DNA of 64,000 nt from PLanc-01 sp034678485 (GCA_034678485.1 JAXDBU010000113.1:1-64000), one strand, 5' to 3'. Shown: positions 42,134 through 53,240, numbered from the stretch's first letter. The notes: a model not told the origin generated them from the letters alone. Program-made: numbers and translations.

Positions 42134-45072
42134 TTAGAACGGCTTGGCAAACGGCTCCGTCCTGCCGGCCAGCGACGCGATCTCTTCCTGCGACAAGGCG
42201 CGATTGTAGAAGCGGGCGTCGTCGATCTTCCCGGTGAAGCCCCGTTCGACCGAGGCGCCGTTGAGCCAGGCGCCAATCAAACCCTCGCCCAGGGTCATCG
42301 TCTGTTCAGCACTGAGTGTCACGCGGGCCTCCTTGTAGCCGTTGAGCCACAGCGCCCACTCGGTCGACGAAACGGTGACTGCCACGTGGTTCCACTGGTT
42401 GCTCTTGACGAACGCGGTGCCTGTGATGTCGCTGCTGCCATACAGGCCCGAATCGACCTGTCCATAGCTGTAACGCCAGTGGAGATCGCCGGTGGCCCAT
42501 CCGTCGCTGTGGAAGAAGCCGGCGTATTCGATGGAGGTGACATCGACCGTGGTATCCGCCCACATGGAGATCGTCAAAGCAGTCACGCTGCCCAGCGCCG
42601 GGACGGCCGCGCCGTCGCCTGAGCCGTCCAGGAGCAGAACCTGTCCCCGTGTCGCGTCCACTGTGGTCTGGGCGTCGCCAACCGCCGTACCGTGATACGT
42701 CCCGACGGAGTCCTTGAGATCGCCGTCAAACTTGTACCAGGCGACGAGACCCGTCGTGCCTGGATCAACCGGGGTGATGGACTCGGCGACCAGACCATAG
42801 ATCTGAATGTCATCGAAGTACAGGGTCCCCGCGGCGCCGGCGCCCTCGACGCCGATGACCAGCTTCTTGACAGTCGCGAGGTTTGCGCCCGTCGAGGCCA
42901 GGTCGATGTTCCACGGCTGCCACTGGGTTCTCTTGAGATCCTCGGCGCCGCCATGATAAGGCACTTTCGTATCGTTGATCTTCAGGTACATCGTCCCGGT
43001 GTTGTTCGGATCGCCAAAGAAGAAGACCGACAAGGTCTTGTACCCGTGTCGGGTCCAATCCTCCGCGGCGTCCAAGGTCCACGTGGCCTCGGCATACGTG
43101 GCTTGTTCGACGTTGTTGTAGAGGAACGGCATGGACTGGACCCCACTGTGCCGATCCTCTGCTCAGCGAAGGGCCCCCGGCCGTACCCCACCTGGGAACC
43201 ATTGGTATCGATCTCATAACCGTCGGTCCATGTCTGGAAGATCGCCTCGCCGGCGTCCATATCGTCCGTGTAGCTCTCGAAACCTTCCAGGAGAAAGGCC
43301 GCCACCGTCGAGAAGCTCCAGACCTCGCCTTCCCATCGCGGCGTCGCTTCCGCTTCATTGACCTCGACCACCTTCCAGAAGTACGTCTCACCAAGCTTCA
43401 GATCCGCTTGGTAGGCGGCCTCGTCGGTCGTGCCGACCAGAGACAGATCATTTGCATCGGTCCCGAGGAAGATCTCGTGCGAAGCGGCTTGGCGTCCGGC
43501 CCGCCAGCTCAGGATCGTCTCCGGAGACGCATCCGCCGCACCGTCCTCGGGCGAAGGAACCGATGCGGCCATCGGCAGGTAGTAGAATCGCACTTCGCTC
43601 AGACCGGTGAAGGAGCCGCCACCCCAGGTGCTCTCGATATTCAGCCTGACGTACCGGGCCATGACGCCGCCGAACTCGACCGTCGTGTCGGCCGTGCAGG
43701 CATCCGTACCGGGGGCCGGCGCGAATTCCGGCACACCCTCCAGCATCGTCCAACTCAGACCGTCGAGCGAATACTCGACGCTCACTTGTTTGGCGCCGAA
43801 GTGGACGGTGGACTCGATCTGCGTGTTGTAGTTCCAGACCCACAGTTCGTCCAACACATACACCTTGTCGAACGCATACCGAATCCAGTGCGGCCCCGTG
43901 CTCGTGGTAAACCACATGGTGCTTGTATCGGCGGAGTGCCGATCCGTGGTCAAATCGAGTCCGGATTCGTCGATTGTCTTCTCCGGTCCCATACCCGTTG
44001 CCTGGCTGGACGCGGTGGCCATGATGGAGTCACGGCCGATGCGGTAAGAATAGGATTCCGTCGCGAAGGACCACACCTTCCCCTTGAAGACCGTGTGGTC
44101 GGGGGCATCGTTGACCTCGTCGATGCGCCAGTAGTAGGTCATGCCGAATTCGAGACGTCCGGCGTCGAAGGCGGTCTCCTCCTGCCCCTCGCTGACCAGC
44201 ACGCCCATTGGGTTGTCCCGGTCGGCATTCTCGACGTCGGCCAGGGCGGTCCCGAGATACACGTCGCGCGCCGCGGCGACCTCGCTCGGCCTCCAGCTCA
44301 GGACAACGTCACGAATCACCTCCGTCGCCCCGTTTTCCGGGCTGGGCTTCGTCGCCAGCTCGTCATAAGGTCCTTTGCCCGCCATGGCCTTCCGGAGTTC
44401 CGTCTCGCTGAGCACGTGGTTGTAGACCCGCCAATCATCCATCGAACCGAGGTAGTAGATCCCGATGGTCGGGGAGTCGGCCGCGATCCGGAACCGGGCC
44501 GTCGAAACGCCGACCGAGACGGTCACAGCATCCGAATCCGACAGCACGCAATTGTGGTATTCACTGAGGAGGTTCCCAGCATCATCGAAGACCCAGGCGA
44601 CATGCACCCAGGTATCCGTCGGCACGGTGTTGCCGCCGCCGTCCCTGGCGAGGGTTCGCGCGGTCGCACCGCAGATATCCATCTCCATTCGCTCGTTGTA
44701 GATCGCGCAGGTGAATCCGCCGCCGGCGGCGTCTGCCGCCTGCCGGTTGCTGCACAACTTCGTGTCGCCCCCGGACGGCCTCTTGATCCATCCGCAAACC
44801 GTCAGGCCGCCGGTCACGCTCGTGTCGATGTCCAGGAGGTCGCACAGGACGTAGTCGCCGGTCCCGTCGAACGCCAGGGCGCTGCCATACACCCCGGTCG
44901 TCCAGACGGGGTTGCCGTTGATGACGCCGTCGTGCCCGTTCTTGGAAGAATCCGCGACGACCGTCCCGACCCCCTCGTCAAACTGCCACCAGGCGACCAG
45001 ATCGGCGCGTGCAACCGGGAACAGGCCGAGGACAAAGATAGAACAGATCACGTAAGTCAACTTCCTGCACAT
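42134..45072 (-). pseudogene. Secreted LamG/discoidin multi-domain protein, frameshifted
   Basis: One gene in two frames: ATG 45072 (RBS GGAGGAG) to a frame break near 43151, then to the stop at 42134; about 978 codons. N-terminus: signal peptide, then LamG (VAWWQFDEGVGTVV), a fibronectin-III-like linker (LSWRPSEVAAARDVYLGT; MTYYWRIDEVNDAP), a discoidin F5/8 domain (SIMATASSQATGMGPEKTID; WIRYAFDKVYVLDELWVWN), a second linker, a CBM-like domain (MPFLYNNVEQATYAEA; FFGDPNNTGTMYLKIND) and a final LamG (GLVAWYKFDGDLKDSVG). The break is at ATCGGCAC, where homology requires one more base (ATC-GNG-CAC). A missing base in the assembly or a real frameshift are both possible. Carbohydrate binding at the cell surface is expected. 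Confidence 0.75.
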
Positions 45073-45165
45073 GATTCTCCTCCCTTGCCAGGTGAATCCA
45101 CACACACCTGCTAATACGGGACACGGGAACCCAACCATGACCCGCCACGTACTCCCTCCTCATTG

Positions 45166-45194
45166 CTTATACCAGTTCTGTCCGCGCGCCGCAA
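45166..45194 (-). promoter_or_regulatory. Promoter of the LamG gene
   Basis: On the minus strand, TTGCGG (45194-45189), 17-nt spacer, TATAAG (45171-45166). Confidence 0.55.
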
Positions 45195-45202
45195 CGAAAA
45201 AG

Positions 45203-45230
45203 TTGACGCCGGCCCAGCGTCTGGTAGGAT
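45203..45230 (+). promoter_or_regulatory. Promoter of the GH27 gene
   Basis: TTGACG (45203-45208), 16-nt spacer, TAGGAT (45225-45230), 57 bp before ATG 45288; back to back with the LamG promoter. Confidence 0.6.
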
Positions 45231-45287
45231 GGCAGCTCGGACCGGCGTCGTAGGTCCTGATCCTCTGCAAATGAAAGGCGTGAAATC

Positions 45288-47264
45288 ATGTACAAAACCC
45301 TTGCTCCTTTGGTTCTTGTCACACTGGTCGTCCTCCTCGGCATGAATGCCCGCGCGCAGGGCGAGATCGTGCGACTGGGTGACATGGATATCGCGAGAAT
45401 GTCCAGCGGATGGGGCAGACCGCTCGTGGACCAGAGCGTCACCGGCAAGGCCCTGTCCATCGCCGGACGGACCTTCGCGCACGGAGTGGGAACCCACGCC
45501 GACTCAATGCTCTACGTGGACCTGGACGGCAAGGTCGAGCGGTTCCGCGCCACAGTCGGTGTGGACGATGCAACGAACGGCCGGGGGACCATCGTGTTCC
45601 GCGTCTACGGCAACGGCGAGAGCCTGTTCAACAGCGGCACCATGAAAGGCAGCCAGGAAGCGAAAGCCGTCGACATCCCACTGGCGGGCGTGCGACAGTT
45701 GCTCCTGCTGGTCGGCTCGGCGGGCGACGGGATCGGCTTCGACCACGCGAACTGGTGCGATGCCGAGTTTGTCTTTGCCGGCAGCGCGCCGCAGGCGATG
45801 GACGCACCGAAACCACCGGCGGAGGAGAGGATCATCCTCACGCCCAGACCCGGGCCGCAACCCCGAATCAACGGGTCCAAGGTATATGGCGCCCGGCCGG
45901 GACGACCCTTTCTCTATCGGATTCCCTGCACCGGGACTCGTCCGATTCGGTTCGGCGCCGGCAACCTGCCCAATGGCCTGCACCTGGACGCAAGCACGGG
46001 CTTCATTGAGGGCACCGTCCCGGAGAAGGTGGGCGAATACGCCGTCACCCTCCGGGCCGGGAATCAGCATGGCCAGGACGAGCGGCCGTTCAAAATCGTC
46101 GTGGGCGACACGCTGGCGCTGACCCCGCCGATGGGTTGGAATAGCTGGTACATCCACTACCATCGGGTCACCGAGGAACACATGCGCAAGGCAGCGGACG
46201 TAATGATCTCCTCCGGCATGGCCGACTATGGGTATCAGTACGTCAACATCGACGATTGCTGGATGAAGAAACGAGGCGACGAACCGTACCGCGACGATCG
46301 CAGGGCCATCCTGCCGAACGCCAAATTCCCCGATATCGAGGGTATGGTGGACTACATCCACAGCAAGGGCCTCAAGGCCGGGCTGTACACCTCACCCGGG
46401 CCGTGGACCTGCGCGGGCTACGTCGGAAGCTATGAACACGAGCGGATCGACGCAGACAAGTTCGCCGAATGGGGATTCGACTTCCTCAAGTACGACTGGT
46501 GCTCGTACAGCGAGGTCGCCGGCGGAAACGACCTGGAACACATGAAGCGGCCCTACAAGAAGATGGGGGATATCCTCGCGACGCTCAACCGCGATATCGT
46601 CCACAACCTGTGCCAGTACGGCATGGCGAACGTTTGGACGTGGGGCGCCGAGACCGGGCACTGCTGGCGGACCACCGACGATCTGGGAGTAGCCCAAGGG
46701 GCCCTGCTGCCGGGCTTTTATCAGATCGGTCTGAGCAACGCCGCACATTATGAGTACGCGGGACCAGGGCATTGGAACGACCCGGACTACATCCTCATCG
46801 GCTATGTGGGCAACGCGCGAAGCCAAAACGATCCGCCCATCCCGACGAAGCTGACGCCCAACGAGCAGTACAGCTACATGTCCATGTGGTGCCTGATGGC
46901 CGCTCCGTTGTTCTTCTCGGGCGACATGGCGATCCTCGACGATTTCACCCTGGGCGTGCTGTGCAGCGCGGAGGTGATCGAGGTCGATCAGGACCCGCTC
47001 GGAAAGCAGGCCAAGCCGCTGGTCCAGGACGATCAGACGCTCATCCTGGCCAGACCCATGGAAGACGGGTCACTGGCCGTCGGCCTGTTCAATCTCGCGG
47101 AAATGCCTCGCGAAGTCGCGGCGGACTGGTCTTTGCTCGCCATCAAAGGCAGACAGCGGGTCCGCGATCTCTGGCGGCAGAAAGACCTGGGCCTGTTCGA
47201 GAACCGGTTTGCTGCAACCATTCCGCGTCACGGCGTAATCCTCGTTCGGCTTCGACCCGAGTGA
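45288..47264 (+). CDS. Secreted GH27 alpha-galactosidase with NPCBM domain
   Basis: A 658-residue product. Signal peptide (1-23); NPCBM-like carbohydrate-binding domain about 25-165 (SGWGRPLVDQSVTGKALSIA; GVGTHADSMLYVDLDG); an Ig-like putative sugar-binding domain about 205-272 (GLHLDASTGFIEGTVPE); GH27 barrel from about 278 (LTPPMGWNSWYIHY). Nucleophile Asp403 (FLKYDWCSY), acid/base Asp465 (CWRTTDDL), and the late-barrel family motif GPGHWNDPDYILIG at about residues 493-506. A C-terminal beta domain closes the protein. It should release terminal alpha-galactose (or a related sugar) from polysaccharides outside the cytoplasm. Divergent from the LamG gene. Confidence 0.95.
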   Translation: MYKTLAPLVLVTLVVLLGMNARAQGEIVRLGDMDIARMSSGWGRPLVDQSVTGKALSIAGRTFAHGVGTHADSMLYVDLDGKVERFRATVGVDDATNGRGTIVFRVYGNGESLFNSGTMKGSQEAKAVDIPLAGVRQLLLLVGSAGDGIGFDHANWCDAEFVFAGSAPQAMDAPKPPAEERIILTPRPGPQPRINGSKVYGARPGRPFLYRIPCTGTRPIRFGAGNLPNGLHLDASTGFIEGTVPEKVGEYAVTLRAGNQHGQDERPFKIVVGDTLALTPPMGWNSWYIHYHRVTEEHMRKAADVMISSGMADYGYQYVNIDDCWMKKRGDEPYRDDRRAILPNAKFPDIEGMVDYIHSKGLKAGLYTSPGPWTCAGYVGSYEHERIDADKFAEWGFDFLKYDWCSYSEVAGGNDLEHMKRPYKKMGDILATLNRDIVHNLCQYGMANVWTWGAETGHCWRTTDDLGVAQGALLPGFYQIGLSNAAHYEYAGPGHWNDPDYILIGYVGNARSQNDPPIPTKLTPNEQYSYMSMWCLMAAPLFFSGDMAILDDFTLGVLCSAEVIEVDQDPLGKQAKPLVQDDQTLILARPMEDGSLAVGLFNLAEMPREVAADWSLLAIKGRQRVRDLWRQKDLGLFENRFAATIPRHGVILVRLRPE

Positions 47265-47301
47265 CGGTTCGCAGTGGCGCCGTACGGCGTTGTCTTCTCC
47301 A

Positions 47302-50300
47302 CTAATCCTGCGACGCAGGCGGTTCGGCGTTGGCCGCACCCGGCGTAGGTTCCATCAGGACCACAAAGACATAGGAGCCCTCGCTGCGTTGCCAGCGACC
47401 GAGTGAGACACCCGCGTCGGAGGCGCCGAACTCCTGCTGGGCACTGTAGCCGGTGAGGACTCCCGCCGAGCCCGAGCTCAGGTACACGGTCTCCCCTTCT
47501 TTGCTCAGTCCAAACGTTACGCGGCAGCCGGGATCGGTCTCGTTGTCGAAATGCAGGCTCTCGTAGAAGACGAGGTAGCCGCCGGCCGGAATGACCGTGC
47601 CCTCGGCAATGCAGTACTTCATCAGGTCGTCATTGTCGTCGCTGAGGTACCAGCCGCCGAGATCCATGTCGGCGTCGGTTGTATTGTACAGCTCGATCCA
47701 GTCGGAACTCCCCCCGGCGGAGTTCGCCAACAGCTCATTGATGACAATCGAGCCGGGATCGGGCAGCAGGCCGCTGTCGTCCGTCCCGGGCGAACCGCCC
47801 GATTGGGCACTCGGCCGCCAGGCGTCTTTGCCGTCGAGGTCATCCGCATCAACGGCCTGCGGATCTCTCACGGTGAGAGAGAAACCCACGCCATCGGTCA
47901 GGTCGAACCACCCATCGTCGTACTCGAAGCTCTGAATGACGGCGCCCATCGCATCGACGAGTTCGATCCGTTCCCCGCGGTTGCTCAGACTGCCGGAGTA
48001 CTGCCCCACGATCGGCAGGGCCATCCCGTACCGGGCTTCGAAAGCGGCAACATTCTTGACGAGCAGGCAATAGCCGCCTGCAGGCAACGCGAAGCTCGGG
48101 AACGTGGAGTCGATGCCGTTGGTGAACCGGACCAGGTTCAGGTTGATGGTCTGTGAGCCGACATTCGTCAACTCGATGTACTCGGTGTTGGGATCCGTTG
48201 GGTCGCCTGTATCGGCCGGATGATACATGATCTCGCTGATCCGCAGGCTTTCGGCGACAGGCCCCACTGCGAACACCGCTTCGCTCAGTGCGCTCCATTT
48301 GCCCTGGAAGGCCCGCGCCTTGATGAGCGTGCTTTCCGTGAGGGAGACGGGACCCGTGTACGTGAGAGCCGTGGGCGAGACCGCCCCCGGACTAATCTCC
48401 CCTGCCACAAGTTCGACGGAGAACAGCAGATCGGAACTGGTGATCCCGTAGTTCAGTGCCTGGACCGCCAGCATGTTCGTTCCCTGCCAGATCAGGCCGG
48501 CGTAGTCGGCAATGTCGACCGTCGCCTGCTGCACGGCAGAGGTGTCCGAATTCGTCGTGCTGGCGGAGGAGTTCCAGGCGGGAGTGCCCGTGAAGTTGCG
48601 ACGGGCGACTTCGACACCGTTGAGCCAGGCGATGAACCCGTCGTCATAGCGAACCTTGAGCATCGCGTCGGAGAATTCGGTACTGCCTACGACAAAGGGA
48701 ATTCGGATGTAGCAGCTTCCGTTGGCATTGTACATCGCCGCGCGAAGGTCGATATTGAAGTACGGCGTGTAGGTGGCATCCGTGTCGTAGCCGATGCCGC
48801 CGGTGCCGAGTTGCCAGGCGGAATCATCGAAGGAGTTCGTGTACCAGACATTGCTGTCGCCGACCTGGAGACCGCCGTTGGCGACATCGCCGACCAGGCG
48901 GAACCTCGTCGAGGAGAAGGTGGCGAAGCTGCCGCGGGCGGCGAAGAGCTCGAGCTCCGAGCCGCCGCCCTGTTCGTAGAAGACCAGTCGCAGGTCATGT
49001 ACGCCGGCTTCCGTGATGTTGAACACCGTCAGGGTGTCCCCGGGACTGCGAGGATCGGGATAGGCGCTGGCGTATGTCCGGGTCCCCTTCTTGAGGGTCA
49101 TCGAGTACCCGTCGTCGCTGCTGACGCCGAAGGTCCACTCGCCCGCCTGGGGAATGAGGACCTTGCCCGTCACGAGGATGACGAAGTTCTCCACGTCCAC
49201 GTTCATCGTGGTCCCCGGGAACGCTTTGTCCGCGTCGAAGTGGCCGAGACTGTCCGTGTTGTAGTAGTTGATCACCTGGGCCTTCTCCGAGGCGGTCGCG
49301 GTGCGCAGCCCCGGATTGGCGATCACCGCTTCCGCCGCGGTGATGCTGCCCACCGTGCCCGTGGCCTTGTAGTACGTGACAGTGAATCCGGCAGAGAGAG
49401 TGGTCAGCAGGTTTCCGCCGTTGGCGACGCTCGGGACCAGAACTCGCTTCGCGGCGCTCTCCGGCAGCAGGGTCACGAGTTCGTCATTGCTCGACACGAC
49501 CGAGGACGACCGCGGGTCGCTGCCGTCGGTGGTGTAGTAGATGCCGGACCCGCCGGCGGCACTCAGGGTCAGCAGACTGTTCGAGGCCACCCCGCCTCCG
49601 TGCTGGGCGACACTGTTGACCTGGAATTCGGGGGCGACCGTGGAGGGATAGAGCCCCGCGCCTTTCAACTGGGTCAGCACGATTGCCGGGCGCTGTGGCA
49701 TATAAGTGTTCAGGATGTAATCCCGCGTGCTGGTCCAGTTGGCCGGCGTGTAGGGCGACGATCTGAGCTGGTCCCCCCATCGAGCCGACTCCGCGATGAT
49801 CGCCAGCTCCACCTGGTCGGCCAACTTCTTGTAGCGGGCGTAGGAAGGCTCCACCGTGGTCGGCCCGTTGTTGAAGAGATGCTTGTGCACGTAATCCGCA
49901 AAGAGCAGGCAGAATTCGGGATTCTGACGCAGCGAGACATAGGGGATGCCGGCGCCGTCGGTCACGTCGGTCACATTGGCGTTCAGGGTGGACCCGACGG
50001 AAATCACGTATTCCGCGTCCCAGTTGAAGAACTTGAAGCCGGTGGAATTCGGCGGCCTGCGGCAGGCGGCATAGTAATTGTGGTACGGCCAATCGCCTGT
50101 GCCCGCCCAGAAGTTGGAGTACATGTAGTCGACGTAGTTCTCCACGTCGAGCAGGTCGGTGTAGGCCGGATTCGGTGTGCCATCCGGGTTGTTGCCCTGG
50201 ATCTTCTGATAGGAAGCGACCGTCGACAGGCCCGCCTGGGCCTGGCTGATCATCGTATTCCAGGTTGTCATATCGGCGCCGTCGCGGGACTCGCCGCTGT

Positions 50301-52908
50301 TGTTCCAATCCCACTCCTCCTCATCGCCGTCGAAATAGGCGGCGCAGAAGGAATCGACCGGACGCTCTGTCACGTTGTACAGGCCCCAGTACAGACCGTT
50401 GAGGTACAGGTGCACGAACGTCCCGTGCGGCGCCGGCCTGCCCAACGCCAACTGGGTGCGTCGCGTAAACTCATCGAGGACGTACTGGGTGCCGCTGCCG
50501 CCCCAGGGCCAGGCATCATTGGACCCGCCTCGCAGAACGAGCGTATCGAAACTGGTGGTCGCGTCGTCCTCCTCAAACACGCGGAAGTTGAGCTTCGGCG
50601 GGCCGAAGTCCCGTTTGAACACCAGGCGGAACGACTTCTTGTAGGTCAGGTTGAACCCACGGAACACGTTGCCGTAGATTTTCAGGCCGGCATCGATCTG
50701 GAAGCCGGTAGTCCCATCCGTGTTGATCCACTCGACGGACGCCCCGCGTTCCCACTCTTCGAACGGATTCGTGTAGATCCCGTCGTCTCCGAACAGGTCC
50801 TCAACCGGCATCACGACGGACATCGTCGGCAGGGACCGCAGCGCGGCCGCCATCCGTCCCTTGTACAGGAAGCTGTTCACCACGTCCGGGTCCATTTCGT
50901 AGTCGGCCGACGCAATGGCACCGATTTGCGACTGGTACCCCCAGGTCGTCGGGAAACCGGCCGGCTTGGCCGACTGGCTGGGGACCTGGTCGACCAGGAT
51001 GTACGTATGCGTCTCGACCGAACTCGACATCCAGCCGGACCTGAAGGCCGCCGCGCGAACGCACGTGGTCTTCGAGACGCTGATGGGCCCGCTGTAGACC
51101 TGTCCGTTGACTTCCGTGGGCGCGCTGCCATCCGTGGTATAGCGAATCACCACATCGGCGGTGTCACAGGACAGCGCCAGCGAGAACGACGAGAGGTGAA
51201 GGCCCCGCTCGGGGCTGAACTGCGGCTCGGAAACCACGTTGAGGGCGCCGGCGCTGTTGGCCCGGCCCGGCGTCGCCGCGCCAAAGTAGTGTGGGACCAG
51301 GGCCTGGCCGCACACCGTGAGTTCCGGCGCAAGAAACAGCAACTCGTCGTCCTCGTCGTCATTGCATCCCTGGATCGCCAGGACGTTGCGTCCCTCCCGC
51401 AGCAATCCCAGGTGCGCGGAGATATCGAAGGCGACGGTCTCACCCATCAACGTGTCGGTCCGGTCGGAGTCGGCGGCGGAATTCCATCGCGGCGTGCCCG
51501 TGACATTGCCGCGAGCAACTTCCTCGCCGTTGAGCCAGGCGACAAAGCCATCTTCATACCGCATGGTCAGCAGCAAGGAATCGAAGAAGTCGGCATCCTC
51601 GGCCTCGAACTCGGCGCGAGCCCAGCACGAGGCGTTCCGTCCCAGCATTTCGTCTGTGAGGCGATCGTCGGCCTGACTCGCGAAACCGACCTCGCTGAAC
51701 ACGCCTCCGCACACGTTCGTTTGCGAATGGGACGTCACGCACAGACCGATGTAGGCATCCTGGACCATAGCGATGGTCTCCGAGCCCTGCTGCGTCCAGG
51801 TCACGCCATCGGCGGAGTGATAGCCGGCGAACAAGTTCCCGCGACGGACGATGCGTACCCAATAGGGCGCAGTCAGACCGTTTCCCGACGCGGAGACGGA
51901 GGTTCCATTCGTCGTGGCTCGCCGCTGGAAGATGGTCCCGGCCCCCGGCGTAATCGCCTCCATGGCGTACCGCGAGCCCGCCGCAAGACTCTCACGAATC
52001 ATGACGCCTGCCTTGGCGGATGCATGCGTGTTGGACATGCCGACCACTCGGGCGGTCAATTCGCCGTCCCCAGTGAGAGGCATGAACACGTAGTAGAAGG
52101 AGTCGGCGGTCCCCCAGATGTCGGCGCCGGAGGCGAAGACCATGAACACGTTGGCCCCTTGCGGCGCGTATCCGCCGGCAATCCCCGGGGCGCCGATGTC
52201 CTGACCGGTCAGTTGCGATGCCTGCGACAGGCCGAGGCTCCCCTGGGCCGTGGGCCAGTTCTCGTCGTCGAAGTCCAGCGCGGTCCAATCGAGACCGGCG
52301 TCCGCCTCCGTCGGCACGTGGTACGACACCGTGGAGCCGGAAGAGACCAAGTCAGCCTCCTGCTGGGCGAGACCATACGAGACATCGGTGAGCTGCGGGG
52401 GATAGTCCACATACTCGTGGGCAATGGTCTGCCCGTCGGCCATCACGAGGGCCAGGTATCCCCCATCGCTACTGAGCCGAAAACTCGTGTGCAGTTGGCC
52501 GCTCGTGAGATCCTTGCCGGAAGCAAAGACGAGCAGATACCCGTTGGCGGCAATCGTGGTTCCGTTGGGAAACCGCCACCGCTTCAGATCGCCTGGATCA
52601 TCGGTCAGAAACCAGCCACCCAGATTGAAAGCCTGCTGCGCCGGGTTGTACAACTCGATCCAGTCGGAGGAATCCCCGTCGGCGTCGAGAATCTCGCCGT
52701 CATCCAATGGCGCGGCGCTGGCGTTGCCGGCCAGGAATTCGTTGATGATCGGCACGGTCAGACCGGTCTGGCCGCTCTCCGCAAGGGTTTGCAGTTCGGC
52801 GTAATCCTCCATCGGATCAACGTGGATGTCGCCCACGGGGGTAACCGCCGCCCGCGAGGAGAAACAGAGAAGAAGGCCCAGCAGGATGGACAGCGGTTCT
52901 TTCGTCAT
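47302..52908 (-). CDS. Giant secreted CotH-kinase/lamin-tail/PA14 protein
   Basis: 1868 residues. Signal peptide; lamin-tail domain about 50-165 (IINEFLAGNAS; SDWIELYNPA); a DUF1349-like concanavalin domain about 250-410; chitobiase-like C-terminal fold about 555-640 (IRYTTDGSAPTEVNGQVYSG); CotH kinase-like domain about 690-1085 (KKSFRLVFKRDFGPPKLNFR; LYLNGLYWGLYNVTERP; FFNWDAEYV); another chitobiase-like piece; PA14 about 1215-1335 (GEWTFGVSSDDGYSMTLKKG); two more lamin-tail domains at the C-terminus. CotH kinases phosphorylate serines of secreted proteins; whether this one is active cannot be judged. RBS GGAGGAG, promoter at 52966-52993. Likely cell-surface protein. Confidence 0.9.
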   Translation of the reverse strand: MTKEPLSILLGLLLCFSSRAAVTPVGDIHVDPMEDYAELQTLAESGQTGLTVPIINEFLAGNASAAPLDDGEILDADGDSSDWIELYNPAQQAFNLGGWFLTDDPGDLKRWRFPNGTTIAANGYLLVFASGKDLTSGQLHTSFRLSSDGGYLALVMADGQTIAHEYVDYPPQLTDVSYGLAQQEADLVSSGSTVSYHVPTEADAGLDWTALDFDDENWPTAQGSLGLSQASQLTGQDIGAPGIAGGYAPQGANVFMVFASGADIWGTADSFYYVFMPLTGDGELTARVVGMSNTHASAKAGVMIRESLAAGSRYAMEAITPGAGTIFQRRATTNGTSVSASGNGLTAPYWVRIVRRGNLFAGYHSADGVTWTQQGSETIAMVQDAYIGLCVTSHSQTNVCGGVFSEVGFASQADDRLTDEMLGRNASCWARAEFEAEDADFFDSLLLTMRYEDGFVAWLNGEEVARGNVTGTPRWNSAADSDRTDTLMGETVAFDISAHLGLLREGRNVLAIQGCNDDEDDELLFLAPELTVCGQALVPHYFGAATPGRANSAGALNVVSEPQFSPERGLHLSSFSLALSCDTADVVIRYTTDGSAPTEVNGQVYSGPISVSKTTCVRAAAFRSGWMSSSVETHTYILVDQVPSQSAKPAGFPTTWGYQSQIGAIASADYEMDPDVVNSFLYKGRMAAALRSLPTMSVVMPVEDLFGDDGIYTNPFEEWERGASVEWINTDGTTGFQIDAGLKIYGNVFRGFNLTYKKSFRLVFKRDFGPPKLNFRVFEEDDATTSFDTLVLRGGSNDAWPWGGSGTQYVLDEFTRRTQLALGRPAPHGTFVHLYLNGLYWGLYNVTERPVDSFCAAYFDGDEEEWDWNNSGESRDGADMTTWNTMISQAQAGLSTVASYQKIQGNNPDGTPNPAYTDLLDVENYVDYMYSNFWAGTGDWPYHNYYAACRRPPNSTGFKFFNWDAEYVISVGSTLNANVTDVTDGAGIPYVSLRQNPEFCLLFADYVHKHLFNNGPTTVEPSYARYKKLADQVELAIIAESARWGDQLRSSPYTPANWTSTRDYILNTYMPQRPAIVLTQLKGAGLYPSTVAPEFQVNSVAQHGGGVASNSLLTLSAAGGSGIYYTTDGSDPRSSSVVSSNDELVTLLPESAAKRVLVPSVANGGNLLTTLSAGFTVTYYKATGTVGSITAAEAVIANPGLRTATASEKAQVINYYNTDSLGHFDADKAFPGTTMNVDVENFVILVTGKVLIPQAGEWTFGVSSDDGYSMTLKKGTRTYASAYPDPRSPGDTLTVFNITEAGVHDLRLVFYEQGGGSELELFAARGSFATFSSTRFRLVGDVANGGLQVGDSNVWYTNSFDDSAWQLGTGGIGYDTDATYTPYFNIDLRAAMYNANGSCYIRIPFVVGSTEFSDAMLKVRYDDGFIAWLNGVEVARRNFTGTPAWNSSASTTNSDTSAVQQATVDIADYAGLIWQGTNMLAVQALNYGITSSDLLFSVELVAGEISPGAVSPTALTYTGPVSLTESTLIKARAFQGKWSALSEAVFAVGPVAESLRISEIMYHPADTGDPTDPNTEYIELTNVGSQTINLNLVRFTNGIDSTFPSFALPAGGYCLLVKNVAAFEARYGMALPIVGQYSGSLSNRGERIELVDAMGAVIQSFEYDDGWFDLTDGVGFSLTVRDPQAVDADDLDGKDAWRPSAQSGGSPGTDDSGLLPDPGSIVINELLANSAGGSSDWIELYNTTDADMDLGGWYLSDDNDDLMKYCIAEGTVIPAGGYLVFYESLHFDNETDPGCRVTFGLSKEGETVYLSSGSAGVLTGYSAQQEFGASDAGVSLGRWQRSEGSYVFVVLMEPTPGAANAEPPASQD

Positions 52909-52965
52909 GCAACAGACTCCTCCGACGCATAAACAGGATCAGACATAAACCGAGATTTTCCTCGT

Positions 52966-52993
52966 ATTATAGCAGACGCCGCGGGCCGAACAA
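52966..52993 (-). promoter_or_regulatory. Promoter of the CotH/LTD gene
   Basis: On the minus strand, TTGTTC (52993-52988), 16-nt spacer, TATAAT (52971-52966). Its own 5' UTR is about 50 nt. The rest of 52994-53240 shows no gene. Confidence 0.65.
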
Positions 52994-53240
52994 AGCACTA
53001 TCCCCGTCGGCTGTCGCCCCGATATTGTCGGTCGCCCCTTGCCCCCTTTGGCAAACAGACGTAGAATGCCGTCTTGTTCCGCTCGGCGCGACACGATGGA
53101 GCGCCCTGGCGGATAAGGCGTCCTGAGGCATCCGGCCCCGTGGCCGCAGGGTGTGCGATGCGCATCGCTTCCTCGCCTCGCTTGCTTTCGTCGGTGTGTA
53201 CGGCACACCCGCAGGGTTCGGACTTGTTCATGGGGTATCG

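Noticed and set aside
48220..52932. A plus-strand open frame of 1570 codons opposite the CotH/LTD gene
   Set aside because: It mirrors the codon pattern of the minus-strand gene (high GC in third positions suppresses stops). Its product has no domain, signal or RBS, while the minus-strand protein has many known modules.
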